This document shows, piece after piece, positions 8,093 through 18,265 of a stretch of 64,000 nt of DNA. The stretch is from NCBI RefSeq assembly GCF_037935975.1, contig NZ_CP149817.1, positions 4,216,001-4,280,000 of the forward strand. The letters run 5' to 3'. Position numbers and translations under genes: made by a program. This stretch comes from Teredinibacter turnerae (GTDB taxonomy: Bacteria; Pseudomonadota; Gammaproteobacteria; Pseudomonadales; Cellvibrionaceae). Under the pieces are notes generated by a model. That model had not been told where the DNA came from. It saw only the letters and a list, made by a program, of their open reading frames with translations, and ran no database searches. The stretch's first letter is position 1; each line of letters opens with the position of its first letter.

Positions 8093-8791
8093 ATGCAACG
8101 CCACGTCGCCATCGTCGAAGACGAAGAAGCCATCGCCCAAAACTATTGTGATGCCCTGCGCCGGCAGGGTTATAAGGTGTCCCACTACCGCAGCCGCCCC
8201 GAAGCAACTGCCGCATTCGCCACGCGGTTGCCGGATCTGGCCATTATTGATGTCGGCCTCGGTGATGAAATCGAAGGTGGCTTTGAGCTCTGTCGCGATT
8301 TGCGCAGCCGCGCGCCGTCATTGCCGATTATCTTTCTCACTGCCCGCGACAGTGAGTTCGACGTTGTCAGCGGCTTGCGGCTCGGCGCCGATGACTATCT
8401 CACCAAAGATATCTCCCAGCCACACATGCTGGCCCGTATCACCGCCCTGTTTCGCCGCATCGATGCCTTGCAACAGCCATTATCGCAGGACCGCGAAATG
8501 GTGCGCGGCAAGCTCGCCATGAATATGGACCGCATGACAGCGCAATGGCAGGGGCATTTGCTTGATCTTACCGTAACAGAGTTGTGGATAGTCCACTCTC
8601 TGGCACAACATCCTGGGCACGTCAAAAACCGACAGCAACTGATGGATGCCGCGAACGTTGTGCTGGATGACAATACCATCACCTCTCACATCAAGCGTAT
8701 CCGCAAGAAATTCAAAGAAAGGGACGCGACCTTCGACTGTATTCACACCGCATATGGCATGGGCTACCGCTGGGTGAGCGAAGCCAGCTAG
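8093..8791 (+). CDS. OmpR-type response regulator, PdsR-like
   Basis: 232-residue DNA-binding response regulator. The receiver domain (1-120) has the acidic pair E9/D10, phospho-acceptor D53, T83 and K105; the C-terminal winged helix (about 135-230) ends with the usual VWGVGYRF-like block, here TAYGMGYRWV. Sequence style and pairing with the following kinase recall the response regulator of proteobacterial dedicated sortase systems (PdsR, TIGR03787), recognised from memory only. The kinase gene starts 4 bases after the stop, so the pair is co-transcribed. Confidence 0.85.
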   Translation: MQRHVAIVEDEEAIAQNYCDALRRQGYKVSHYRSRPEATAAFATRLPDLAIIDVGLGDEIEGGFELCRDLRSRAPSLPIIFLTARDSEFDVVSGLRLGADDYLTKDISQPHMLARITALFRRIDALQQPLSQDREMVRGKLAMNMDRMTAQWQGHLLDLTVTELWIVHSLAQHPGHVKNRQQLMDAANVVLDDNTITSHIKRIRKKFKERDATFDCIHTAYGMGYRWVSEAS

Positions 8792-8795
8792 CCTT

Positions 8796-10838
8796 GTGAA
8801 ACTGCGTAAACAACTGCTGATTGTCAGCCTGATCACTCTCACCCTGCCCTGGGTTGGCTGCCGCTACATTGGTGAAATGGAGCAGACACTTCGCGACAGT
8901 CAGTCAGAAGCTCTGATCGCCATGGCCAAAGCCATTGCGGCACGGATGGGTAGCGACAGCACAATCGTAGCGGAGTTGGAGCGTCTCAACCCGCCGCGCG
9001 ACTCAAGCCCGGTATTCGCGCACAACTTGCCTGTAGCCCCTCTGGTGGACGGTTATCAAACCGATTGGCAGGAACAACAATTGGCGAGCCAGTCCCTGCG
9101 CGGGCCTGGCGGCGCGCTGCGAGCGCAGTTTACGGCCGGCAGTTTTGGCGGGAGCCTCTACCTGGTGCTGGTGGTGCACGACGACACCCGCAGCTATTAC
9201 CAGCCCACACAACCAACGCCGTTGGTGGTGGATCACCTGCTGCTGCAACTGCCCGATTCGGAAGGCGCGATACAGACACTGCTTATCGCCGCCAGCGGCC
9301 AGGGGCGAGTGACTGCGGGGTGGCTTAGCGGAGCGCAGCTGGAACCCGAATACCAATTGACCGGGGTACTCAGCGAGACCGCCACTGGCTATCTTCTGGA
9401 ACTGAAAATGCCACTTGCATGGGCGGCCAACGGTCTCGGCCTTCGCTTGGTGGACCAATCCAAAGCCGACGATGCCTCTAATTTCACCAATGGAATTCCT
9501 CCGCTGGTAACGGAGTCAGCGTTGTTGACACGGGAACTCGGCATTTTTGCCCGCGATGGCGTGCGCTTGCAGATAGCTACCCGCGGCACACGGCCGGTAG
9601 CGGGTGAAGGAGAGCTTAACCGTGGTCACACCAAGCCAGGCGTTGAAAATCACGGTCTTTTCCACTGGCTTTATCTGCTCTCCGTAGGCAACAGAGAATT
9701 GCCAGCGCTTGACGACAGCATCCACACAGGGTTATTGGATACACCGGAAATTCACCGCGCCCTTGCGTCCACACAAGCCGCACCCAGTGGTTGGTATCAA
9801 ACGGGAGCCCAGCAGTTAGTGCGCATCGCAGCCCCCATTTACACCAGCAGCCACCCCCACCCCCTGGCCGTGGTGGTCGCTGAACAAAGTTCGGAAAGCC
9901 TCGCACGCCTCACCTCGTCTGCGTTCTACCGGCTGATGATGTATTCCATTCTGGTGACGCTCGCGGCGAGCCTGACACTTATTCTGTATGCTTCCTGGTT
10001 AAGCTTTCGTATTCGCAAGCTCAGCCGCGCGGCGGCAAACGCAATCTCCGATCAGGGGCGCATCAGTGAACAGTTTCCGGTGTTTGCGAGTCGCGACGAG
10101 CTGGGTGACCTGTCGCGCAACTACGCCACCCTGTTAGCCCGTCTGCGGGAGTACACCAACTATTTGCGCACACTGTCGAGCAAGCTCTCCCACGAATTGC
10201 GAACCCCGCTGGCGATTGTGCGCAGCTCACTCGACAATCTGGAATTTGAAGAGCTTCCTGCCGGCGCCAAGATTTATGCCGAACGCGCCAGAGAAGGCAC
10301 CAGCCGGTTATCCAATATCCTCAATGCAATGAGCGCGGCCAGCCGCGTCGAACAGGCGATCGGGGCCGCCGAAGTGGAATTGATTCCCTGCGACGAGCTG
10401 CTCACCAATCTCAAAGCCGCGTATGAAGACGTGTATCAGCACGCAAATTTCAGCCTGAATATTCGCCGGGAAGATGGCCCCCTCACCCTCCAGGGATCGG
10501 GTGAACTTCTCGTGCAGATGCTGGATAAGCTCGTGGACAACGCGGCCGACTTTTGCCCTCGTGACGGCCGCATCGAGCTGGGCTTATATCGTGCACAAGG
10601 GCATTTGGTATTTACGGTTCACAATGAGGGGCCGCCGCTTCCCACTAGCATGCACGGTCAGCTGTTCGACTCCATGGTATCGGTGCGCGATCAGTCTGCC
10701 GGCCAAGCAGGTCAGCACCTCGGGTTGGGGCTGTACATCGTGCGCTTAATCGTCGATTTCCATCGCGGGCAGGTGCATTGTTATAACCTGCCGGACAACA
10801 GCGGCGTAATCTTCGAAATTCGTTTGCCCGCGGCTTGA
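8796..10838 (+). CDS. Membrane sensor histidine kinase with CBM9-like sensor domain, PdsS-like
   Basis: 680-residue inner-membrane kinase. One membrane segment near 5-21 and another at about 379-400 flank a periplasmic region; its first part (about 75-240) has the look of a CBM9/DOMON-like beta-sandwich (APLVDGYQTDW opening, then alternating strands). The cytoplasmic part has a HAMP-like linker, HisKA with H466 in KLSHELRTPL, an N-box with N582 (DKLVDNAADF) and a GLGLYIVR ATP lid. The PWVGC near the N-terminus, large sensor and adjacent regulator resemble PdsS (TIGR03785) of proteobacterial sortase systems. GTG start. No sortase or LPXTG target gene lies in the window. Confidence 0.82.
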   Translation: MKLRKQLLIVSLITLTLPWVGCRYIGEMEQTLRDSQSEALIAMAKAIAARMGSDSTIVAELERLNPPRDSSPVFAHNLPVAPLVDGYQTDWQEQQLASQSLRGPGGALRAQFTAGSFGGSLYLVLVVHDDTRSYYQPTQPTPLVVDHLLLQLPDSEGAIQTLLIAASGQGRVTAGWLSGAQLEPEYQLTGVLSETATGYLLELKMPLAWAANGLGLRLVDQSKADDASNFTNGIPPLVTESALLTRELGIFARDGVRLQIATRGTRPVAGEGELNRGHTKPGVENHGLFHWLYLLSVGNRELPALDDSIHTGLLDTPEIHRALASTQAAPSGWYQTGAQQLVRIAAPIYTSSHPHPLAVVVAEQSSESLARLTSSAFYRLMMYSILVTLAASLTLILYASWLSFRIRKLSRAAANAISDQGRISEQFPVFASRDELGDLSRNYATLLARLREYTNYLRTLSSKLSHELRTPLAIVRSSLDNLEFEELPAGAKIYAERAREGTSRLSNILNAMSAASRVEQAIGAAEVELIPCDELLTNLKAAYEDVYQHANFSLNIRREDGPLTLQGSGELLVQMLDKLVDNAADFCPRDGRIELGLYRAQGHLVFTVHNEGPPLPTSMHGQLFDSMVSVRDQSAGQAGQHLGLGLYIVRLIVDFHRGQVHCYNLPDNSGVIFEIRLPAA

Positions 10839-10862
10839 CTTTAGTTTCGAAAGTCGCATAAT
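10835..10862 (+). promoter_or_regulatory. Sigma-70 promoter of rpsT
   Basis: TTGACT at 10835-10840 and CATAAT at 10857-10862 with a 16-base spacer. It overlaps the stop codon of the histidine kinase gene, so rpsT has its own strong promoter buried in the end of the upstream operon. Confidence 0.75.
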
Positions 10863-10927
10863 AGCGCACCCTTAAACCGCCCTCGGGCGTTAAACTAAGA
10901 CTTTTCTGATTTTACAGGAGCAACGCG

Positions 10928-11194
10928 GTGGCAAATTCACCTCAAGCAAAGAAGCGTGCGCGCCAGAACGATAAGGCTCGTGCTCACAATGCTAGCCTGC
11001 GCTCCATGGTTCGCACATACCTTAAGAAAGTGGTTGCGGCGATTGAAGCAGGCGACGCTGAAGCAGCAAAAAAAGCTTATGTAGCAGCTGTGCCCGTTCT
11101 TGATCGCATGGCTGACAAGGGCATCATCCACAAAAATAAGGCCGCTCGTCATAAGAGCCGTCTTAATGCCCAAGTCAAAGGCCTCGCAGCCTAA
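10928..11194 (+). CDS. rpsT: 30S ribosomal protein S20
   Basis: 88-residue basic protein of the small subunit, binding the 5' domain of 16S rRNA. The sequence [20 protein letters not shown] is typical of S20. It starts with GTG, preceded by ACAGGAG at a spacing of 7; a rare start codon is also usual for rpsT in enterobacteria, where S20 represses its own translation. It is monocistronic, with its own promoter and intrinsic terminator. Confidence 0.98.
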   Translation: MANSPQAKKRARQNDKARAHNASLRSMVRTYLKKVVAAIEAGDAEAAKKAYVAAVPVLDRMADKGIIHKNKAARHKSRLNAQVKGLAA

Positions 11195-11198
11195 GATT

Positions 11199-11228
11199 AA
11201 AAAAACCGGCAATCGCCGGTTTTTTTTC
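11199..11228 (+). terminator. Intrinsic terminator of rpsT
   Basis: Stem ACCGGC/GCCGGT (11205-11210 with 11215-11220), a 4-base loop, an A-run before and eight T after. It begins a few bases downstream of the rpsT stop. Confidence 0.93.
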
Positions 11229-11317
11229 GCCTGCACTTTTTGGTTCAGGCCAGCGACCGCCCACCACCATTGGGACGGCCACGACAACATCGCCAACCGC
11301 CCAACTGCACGTCCAGT

Positions 11318-12376
11318 CTAAAAGCCCCCAGCGCCCTCCAGCACAGCCAGGAGGTGCTCCGTTTGTACCAGGGTACCCAAGGTTATACGCAACCCCAACC
11401 GCCCGTCTCCATCCATCTTCGGGCGCACCAGAATGCCCGCCGCTTGCAGGCGCGCCTCAGTGCTAACCGGGTCAGCAAAGAATACCCATAGAAAATTACC
11501 GCCACTGGGCCAGAATTCGATTCCCTTACTGTCCAGGTAGGATTCCAAACGCGGCTTGGACTGTTGCATGACCTCGTCAACATAGGACTCCACGCCATCC
11601 AGATTCGCCAGCGCCGCGCGAATCGCCACGATAGCCAGCTGGTTTATATCGTATGGTCCACGCACATTTAGCAGCGGCAAAATATTTTCCCGCGCGGAAA
11701 TAATGTACCCCAGGCGGAGCGATGGAATCCCCCAGGTTTTGGAAAAGGTGCGAGTAATAACGATATTGGGGTACTGAGCCACCAAGTCAGCAACCGTGAC
11801 CGAGCAGTATTCAAAATAGCACTCATCCACCAGAATCACCGCTTCGGGAGCCGCTTTGGCGAGAACAACAATCTCTTCGCGGGACAAAATAGTTCCGCTC
11901 GGATTATTGGGATTCGCGACTGTAATCAGGCGGGTTTTTTCGTTGATCAAGCCCAGCACTTCCTGCAGCGGATAGCCTTTTTCGCGGGTGTACTGGGGCT
12001 GATGAACGTCCAGATTTTCGACTTTGGCACACTGCAGGTACATAGCAAATGATGGGCCGGGAATTATCGCTTCATCTCCCTCGCGACAACTCGCACGAAT
12101 CACCAGGTCAATGCCCTGGTCTGAACCATTGGTAATCATCACCTGATCCGGCTCGACCTTGGCGTAGCGTGCGATTTGCTCGGCAATATCGCCATAAGCC
12201 GGATACATCTGCAATCTGCCGTCGCGGATATAGGCCACCAGCGCATCTTCAACTGCCGCACTCACGGGCAAGGTACGCTCGTTAAAATCCAGCAGCAGAT
12301 GTTGCTTGGGGTCGCGCCCGTCCAATGGCGGCTTGTACGCACTCATTCGGTTGATGTGCTCTTTAAAAATCGACAT
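11318..12376 (-). CDS. HisC-like PLP-dependent aminotransferase
   Basis: 352-residue class I/II fold aminotransferase of the histidinol-phosphate aminotransferase group. N157 (ANPNNPSG), D184 and Y187 (VDECYFEY) contact PLP, K213 in TFSKTWGIPSLRLGY forms the Schiff base, and the C-terminal arginine is present in GLRITLG. It would transfer an amino group between histidinol phosphate (or an aromatic amino acid/other phosphorylated alcohol) and 2-oxoglutarate. It stands outside a his operon, downstream of proB but separated from it by a strong terminator, so histidine biosynthesis is only one option. Confidence 0.78.
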   Translation of the reverse strand: MSIFKEHINRMSAYKPPLDGRDPKQHLLLDFNERTLPVSAAVEDALVAYIRDGRLQMYPAYGDIAEQIARYAKVEPDQVMITNGSDQGIDLVIRASCREGDEAIIPGPSFAMYLQCAKVENLDVHQPQYTREKGYPLQEVLGLINEKTRLITVANPNNPSGTILSREEIVVLAKAAPEAVILVDECYFEYCSVTVADLVAQYPNIVITRTFSKTWGIPSLRLGYIISARENILPLLNVRGPYDINQLAIVAIRAALANLDGVESYVDEVMQQSKPRLESYLDSKGIEFWPSGGNFLWVFFADPVSTEARLQAAGILVRPKMDGDGRLGLRITLGTLVQTEHLLAVLEGAGGF

Positions 12377-12416
12377 GAACTACTCCCCAAACTCATCCAC
12401 AAATCTACAGTTAAAC

Positions 12417-12450
12417 ACAAAAAAACCCGGCAAATTGCCGGGTTTTTTTT
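12417..12450. terminator. Bidirectional intrinsic terminator between proB and the aminotransferase gene
   Basis: Stem AACCCGGCAA/TTGCCGGGTT flanked by A-run and T-run. It can end proB transcripts on the minus strand and separates proB from the HisC-like gene. Confidence 0.93.
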
Positions 12451-12474
12451 CACATTATTGATGCGGCAAAAAAA

Positions 12475-13608
12475 TTACGACAAAACGAGATTATCGCGAT
12501 GAATCAGCTCATCAAAATCTTTATAGCCCAACAGGGTTTCGATTTTCGTCGTCGGCTGCCCCATAATTTTACGCGCATCGTCACTGTTATAGTTGACCAG
12601 ACCACGCGCGATTTCCGAACCGCGGGCATCTTTGCAAACAACCATATCACCGCGCGTAAAATGGCCACTCACTGCTTTAACACCTACCGGCAGCAAGCTC
12701 TTGCCCTTGTCTCGCAGTACACTCACCGCGCCATCATCCACCGTGACGACACCGCGCGATTGGAGTTGGCCCGCGAGCCAGCGCTTACGCGCAGCGATAG
12801 GCTGTTGATCGGCATACAACAGAGTGCCAATCATGTCGCCATTGGCGACCTTTGGCAAGACATCCGGAATTTTACCGCCAACTATCACGGTGCTTGCGCC
12901 AGAACGTGCCGCCAAACGGGCTGCACGAACTTTCGAAATCATTCCACCGCGACCCAGTGCGCCGCCGGATGTTGCCATATTATCCAGTTCAGGCGAGAGC
13001 GCAGGTTTTTCGAATAACAGTTCTGCCAGCGCGTTCTGCCGAGGATCGCTGTCGAACATACCTTTCTGATCCGTCAATATACAAAGGGTATCGGCTTCAA
13101 TCAGGTTGGCGACCAACGCCGCCAGGGTATCGTTATCGCCGAAGCGAATCTCGTCGGTTACGACCGTGTCATTTTCGTTGATAATTGGAATAACATCCAA
13201 ATTCATTAACGTGCGAAGTGTTGAGCGCGCGTTAAGATAGCGCTGTCGACTCGATAAGTCGTCGTGGTCGAGCAGCACCTGCGCAATCTTTTTGCTGTAG
13301 CGCTGAAACTCCTGCTCGTACGCCTGAATGAGCAGCGATTGGCCCACTGCAGCGGCGGCTTGCTGTTCGTGTATCGCTTTCGGGCGAGATTTCCATCCCA
13401 GCCGGGTCATACCCGCCGCTACGGCGCCCGACGAAACGAGAACAACCTCATAACCTTTTTTAGACAAAGCGGCGATTTGCTCAACCCAGGCAGCCATTGC
13501 CTTTTGGTCCAGCCCGCGGCCATTGTCGGTTAGTAGTGCGCTGCCGATTTTTATAACCCAGCGGCGACTTTGGGTGACTAACTGCCTTTTGCTCATGGTT
13601 GTATGCAA
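12475..13608 (-). CDS. proB: Glutamate 5-kinase
   Basis: Catalyses ATP-dependent phosphorylation of glutamate, the first and proline-inhibited step of proline synthesis. The 377-residue protein has an amino acid kinase domain ([10 protein letters not shown] at the start, [20 protein letters not shown] and [12 protein letters not shown]) and a C-terminal PUA domain from about 280, as in the E. coli enzyme. A second in-frame ATG lies four codons downstream (start 13596); neither start has a clear ribosome binding site. It follows obgE by 26 bases in the usual rplU-rpmA-obgE-proB order. Confidence 0.95.
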   Translation of the reverse strand: MHTTMSKRQLVTQSRRWVIKIGSALLTDNGRGLDQKAMAAWVEQIAALSKKGYEVVLVSSGAVAAGMTRLGWKSRPKAIHEQQAAAAVGQSLLIQAYEQEFQRYSKKIAQVLLDHDDLSSRQRYLNARSTLRTLMNLDVIPIINENDTVVTDEIRFGDNDTLAALVANLIEADTLCILTDQKGMFDSDPRQNALAELLFEKPALSPELDNMATSGGALGRGGMISKVRAARLAARSGASTVIVGGKIPDVLPKVANGDMIGTLLYADQQPIAARKRWLAGQLQSRGVVTVDDGAVSVLRDKGKSLLPVGVKAVSGHFTRGDMVVCKDARGSEIARGLVNYNSDDARKIMGQPTTKIETLLGYKDFDELIHRDNLVLS

Positions 13609-13634
13609 CGATTTTATTAGTGAGAAGAAAGAAG

Positions 13635-14917
<1,283 letters not shown>

Positions 14918-14937
14918 CAGAATCAGTATTACTGAAA

Positions 14938-15195
14938 TTATGCCGCTACGATACTAACGTACTTGCGGTTTTTTGGGCCTTTAACTTCGAACTTCACCTT
15001 GCCAGCTGTTTTTGCAAACAAAGTGTGGTCTTTACCCATACCAACGTTTTCACCACCGTGAAACTTGGTACCACGCTGACGAACGAGAATGTTTCCAGCT
15101 TTTACTTCCTGGCCGCCAAACAGCTTAACACCAAGACGTTTACTTTCGGAATCGCGTCCGTTACGCGTACTACCACCTGCTTTTTTATGAGCCAT
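14938..15195 (-). CDS. rpmA: 50S ribosomal protein L27
   Basis: 85 residues, starting [20 protein letters not shown], the flexible N-terminus that reaches the peptidyl transferase centre. No extra N-terminal cleavage segment of the Firmicutes type is present. It is 29 bases downstream of rplU. Confidence 0.98.
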   Translation of the reverse strand: MAHKKAGGSTRNGRDSESKRLGVKLFGGQEVKAGNILVRQRGTKFHGGENVGMGKDHTLFAKTAGKVKFEVKGPKNRKYVSIVAA

Positions 15196-15224
15196 GATTT
15201 ACTCCGCTATAAATTCTGTGATTC

Positions 15225-15536
15225 TTAACCTTGGATACCAGTGATCTTCACTTCGGTATACCACTGGCGATGACCCTGACGCTTCATGTGATGCTTACGA
15301 CGCTTGAACTTGATAATAGTTACCTTGTCCGCGCGGCCGTGGCTGACCACTTCAGCAGTGACCTTAGCGCCTTCAACTACTGGAGTACCGATTTTGACGT
15401 CGGCACCGGAACCAACCAGCAAAACCTGATCAAAATCAACGGTTTCACCAGTAGCCACTTCAATTTTTTCCAAGCGAAGAACTTCGCCTTCTTCAACGCG
15501 GTGCTGTTTACCACCGGCAGCAATTACTGCGTACAT
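15225..15536 (-). CDS. rplU: 50S ribosomal protein L21
   Basis: 103-residue large-subunit protein that binds 23S rRNA domain I near L20. [18 protein letters not shown] at the start and the basic [16 protein letters not shown] block near residue 80 are diagnostic. First gene of rplU-rpmA, read from the promoter at 15673-15701 with a leader of about 130 bases. Confidence 0.98.
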   Translation of the reverse strand: MYAVIAAGGKQHRVEEGEVLRLEKIEVATGETVDFDQVLLVGSGADVKIGTPVVEGAKVTAEVVSHGRADKVTIIKFKRRKHHMKRQGHRQWYTEVKITGIQG

Positions 15537-15672
15537 TTATTAATGCTCCACTGTGCATTGGACGACACGAAGCAGAGGAGGACCTCTTTCAACTACCAAA
15601 CCCATCTGTCTGGCAGCACAAAGCTTGCGTCGTTTTCTTTACAACCTGCAACCCCAGGTCGCAGGGGCGCGA

Positions 15673-15701
15673 ATTGTACTCGAACTTATAGGCCTGTTCA
15701 A
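15673..15701 (-). promoter_or_regulatory. Sigma-70 promoter of rplU-rpmA
   Basis: On the minus strand TTGAAC (15696-15701) and TACAAT (15673-15678) are separated by exactly 17 bases. Transcription would start near 15666, leaving a leader of about 130 bases with a short GAGG/CCTC pairing near the gene. Confidence 0.8.
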
Positions 15702-15947
15702 GCTGTAACCAAAACTTTCGTCATGAGGTTTAATTCCGCCTATTCAGACTGCCTGAAATGCACCATTTATCACCGCCTGGCACCATGAAGGTTTGATTTT
15801 ACGCAACGCCACCGGCGACCAACCGCAGAAATGGCGGCAGTGTCCTCAGGTATCGAGTAAAATCCCCCACAATCCCATTCTCAAGCAGATTGCAGCGCTC
15901 TCAAAGTGGGCTGATGCTTGCAAGATACAAAAACGACCTCATTACCG

Positions 15948-15969
15948 TATAATGCCGCCCCGACGGGGC
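15948..15969 (+). promoter_or_regulatory. Candidate -10 and leader hairpin of fbaA
   Basis: TATAAT at 15948-15953 is a perfect -10; the -35 at 17 bases (ATACAA) is poor. A GCCCC/GGGGC hairpin with a 3-base loop (15957-15969) follows at once and would lie at the 5' end of the transcript, where it could stabilise the mRNA. Confidence 0.5.
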
Positions 15970-16035
15970 ACCCGAAGCGCCTGGCTCTCCAAGGACAGGC
16001 ACGCCCTATTAATGTTAACGACAGGAATCCACACT

Positions 16036-17112
16036 ATGTCCAAAGTTTTAGAAGCCGTTAAGCCTGGTGTTGCCACTGGTGACGATGTACAAAAGATATT
16101 CGAAATAGCCAAAGCCAACAACTTCGCGCTTCCAGCGGTCAACTGTGTTGGTACTGATTCTGTCAACGCAGTATTGGAAGCCGCTGCAAAAGTAAAATCC
16201 CCGGTTGTAATTCAGTTCTCCAACGGTGGCGCCGCGTTTTTTGCGGGTAAAGGCATGAAAGCGGAAGGCCAGCAGGCGCAAATCCTGGGCGCTATCTCCG
16301 GTGCCAAGCACGTGCATCAGGTAGCTGAAGCCTACGGCGTTCCTGTGATCCTGCACACTGACCACGCCGCTAAAAAGCTGCTGCCATGGATTGATGGCCT
16401 GCTCGACGCAGGCGAAAAGCATTTTGAAGAAACCGGCAAGCCCTTGTTCAGCTCCCACATGATCGACCTGTCAGAGGAAAGCCTCGAAGAAAATATTGAA
16501 ATCTGCGCTAAATACCTCGAGCGTATGAGCAAGATGGGAATGACCCTGGAAATCGAATTGGGTTGCACTGGCGGTGAAGAAGATGGTGTGGACAACACCG
16601 GTATGGACAGCTCAGAGCTATACACCCAGCCGGAAGATGTCGCTTTTGCCTACGAAAAGCTCAACGCTGTCAGCCCGCGCTTCACGATCGCTGCAGCCTT
16701 CGGTAACGTTCACGGTGTGTACAAGCCAGGCAACGTGCAGCTCACCCCGAAAATTCTGGACAACTCGCAAAAATACTGTTCTGAAAAATTCGGCCTGGGT
16801 GTAAACAGTTTGAATTTCGTTTTCCACGGCGGTTCCGGCTCATCGCAAGAGGAAATAAAAGAAGCGATCAGCTATGGCGTGATCAAAATGAACATCGATA
16901 CCGATACCCAATGGGCAACCTGGGAAGGTGTTATGAACTACTATAAAGAGAACGAAGGCTACCTGCAGGGCCAGATCGGTAACCCTGAAGGCGAAGACAA
17001 GCCCAACAAAAAGTACTACGATCCTCGCGTTTGGTTGCGCAAAGGTCAGGATGCCATGATTGCTCGTCTGGAGCAGGCATTCGGCGATCTTAACGCGGTA
17101 GACGTACTCTAA
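16036..17112 (+). CDS. fbaA: Class II fructose-1,6-bisphosphate aldolase
   Basis: Zinc-dependent cleavage of fructose 1,6-bisphosphate to dihydroxyacetone phosphate and glyceraldehyde 3-phosphate, in glycolysis and gluconeogenesis. 358 residues, E. coli-like class IIA: zinc-site LHTDHAAKKLLPW at about 107-119, ELGCTGGEEDG loop, and the NFVFHGGSGS phosphate-binding loop. The ATG at 16036 has AGGA upstream; the family N-terminus MSKVLEAVKPGV starts here. A terminator follows, so it is monocistronic and separated from ispB. Confidence 0.97.
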   Translation: MSKVLEAVKPGVATGDDVQKIFEIAKANNFALPAVNCVGTDSVNAVLEAAAKVKSPVVIQFSNGGAAFFAGKGMKAEGQQAQILGAISGAKHVHQVAEAYGVPVILHTDHAAKKLLPWIDGLLDAGEKHFEETGKPLFSSHMIDLSEESLEENIEICAKYLERMSKMGMTLEIELGCTGGEEDGVDNTGMDSSELYTQPEDVAFAYEKLNAVSPRFTIAAAFGNVHGVYKPGNVQLTPKILDNSQKYCSEKFGLGVNSLNFVFHGGSGSSQEEIKEAISYGVIKMNIDTDTQWATWEGVMNYYKENEGYLQGQIGNPEGEDKPNKKYYDPRVWLRKGQDAMIARLEQAFGDLNAVDVL

Positions 17113-17155
17113 GCGTCCGCGGCTTCCCGCAGACAATATCACGATGTATGTAGAG

Positions 17156-17184
17156 TGCCCGGTTTTCCGGGCATTTTGTTTTTG
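17156..17184 (+). terminator. Intrinsic terminator of fbaA
   Basis: Stem TGCCCGG/CCGGGCA with a TTTT loop, followed by a T-rich tract. Confidence 0.92.
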
Positions 17185-17201
17185 GCGCCATAGTTGGCAT
17201 C

Positions 17202-17230
17202 TTGACACCCCAGCGGTGGCCGCCTAGCAT
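17202..17230 (+). promoter_or_regulatory. Sigma-70 promoter of ispB
   Basis: Perfect TTGACA (17202-17207), 17-base spacer, TAGCAT (17225-17230). It lies 33 bases before the ispB ATG. Confidence 0.82.
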
Positions 17231-17262
17231 CGCCCCCTCTAAAAAACAGGTAACCCGACCCG

Positions 17263-18225
17263 ATGCAGTCATTCCACAAAGTTGTTGAGGCCGACTTTGA
17301 CGCCGTAAACCGGCTTATCGTTGCTAAATTGCATTCCGATGTAGACCTCGTAGAAAACATAGGCCAATACATAGTCGATGCCGGCGGCAAACGCCTGCGA
17401 CCACTATTGGTACTGCTCGCCGCAAAAGCACTGGGTTACCAGGGCCAGCAGCACATCGAGCTGGCCGCCATCATTGAGTTCATTCACACTGCCACTTTGC
17501 TGCACGACGACGTTGTCGACGTCTCGGCATTGCGCCGTGGGCGCCCCAGTGCCAATGCACAGTGGGGCAATGCACCGAGCGTACTGGTTGGTGACTTCCT
17601 GTACTCCCGCGCCTTCCAGATGATGGTGGCCGTGGGTAACATTGATGTCATGGCCATCATGTCCGACACCACAAACGTCATCTCCGAAGGCGAGGTGCAG
17701 CAACTGGTTAATGCGAAAGATCCGGATGTCACTGAACAAAATTACATGGCAGTGATCCATAAGAAAACTGCCGCGCTATTCGAAGCCGCATGTGAAACTG
17801 GCGCCGTTATTGCTGGAGTAAGCTCTGAGCAGCGCGCCAACATTAAGCAGATCGGGTATCACCTGGGTGTCGCGTTCCAACTGGTGGACGACGCTCTGGA
17901 TTACCACGGCAATACCGAGTCTCTCGGTAAAAATGTCGGCGACGATCTTGCGGAAGGTAAACCGACGCTACCCCTGATCTACACCATGGCACAGGGAACA
18001 CCCCAGGAAGCCGCGCTTATCCGCACCGCCATCCAGCGGGGCGGCGTCGACAAACTGCAACACATTATCTCTATCGTGCGCGAGCGCGGTGGTCTGGAGT
18101 ACACCATGCGATGTGCCAATCGGCACGCCGACGAAGCTTTAACGTTGATAGACCAACTACCGACCTCGCCCTTTCAATCCGCACTGGCGGATCTCACTCG
18201 CTTTTCCGTTAGTCGCAGCATCTAG
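17263..18225 (+). CDS. ispB: All-trans polyprenyl (octaprenyl) diphosphate synthase
   Basis: Makes the long prenyl side chain of ubiquinone from farnesyl diphosphate and isopentenyl diphosphate. 320 residues with the first aspartate-rich motif DDVVD (82-86) and the second DDALD (209-213), plus GGKRLRP at 41-47, the signature of trans-prenyltransferases. Chain length cannot be fixed from sequence, so octaprenyl is by similarity to E. coli IspB. Usually ispB lies directly divergent from rplU; here fbaA sits between them. Confidence 0.93.
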   Translation: MQSFHKVVEADFDAVNRLIVAKLHSDVDLVENIGQYIVDAGGKRLRPLLVLLAAKALGYQGQQHIELAAIIEFIHTATLLHDDVVDVSALRRGRPSANAQWGNAPSVLVGDFLYSRAFQMMVAVGNIDVMAIMSDTTNVISEGEVQQLVNAKDPDVTEQNYMAVIHKKTAALFEAACETGAVIAGVSSEQRANIKQIGYHLGVAFQLVDDALDYHGNTESLGKNVGDDLAEGKPTLPLIYTMAQGTPQEAALIRTAIQRGGVDKLQHIISIVRERGGLEYTMRCANRHADEALTLIDQLPTSPFQSALADLTRFSVSRSI

Positions 18226-18265
18226 CGAAAAGCACATGGTTGTATGGAGCACAGAGAGCCTAACA

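Larger units (their letters stand above)
15537..16035. other. Intergenic region between divergent rplU and fbaA
   Basis: 499 bases without a credible gene. It holds the rplU promoter and leader on the minus strand and the likely fbaA promoter on the plus strand. An open frame running into fbaA from 15793 has no ribosome binding site and no family resemblance. The middle (about 15702-15900) shows nothing I can identify. Confidence 0.6.

Noticed and set aside
15793-16035. 81-codon in-frame extension of fbaA
   Set aside because: It runs through the likely promoter and hairpin, and FbaA proteins begin at the chosen ATG.
18236-18265. Ten-codon extension of pgi from an upstream ATG
   Set aside because: Weak ribosome binding site and no match to the Pgi N-terminus, while GAGAG stands before the ATG at 18266.
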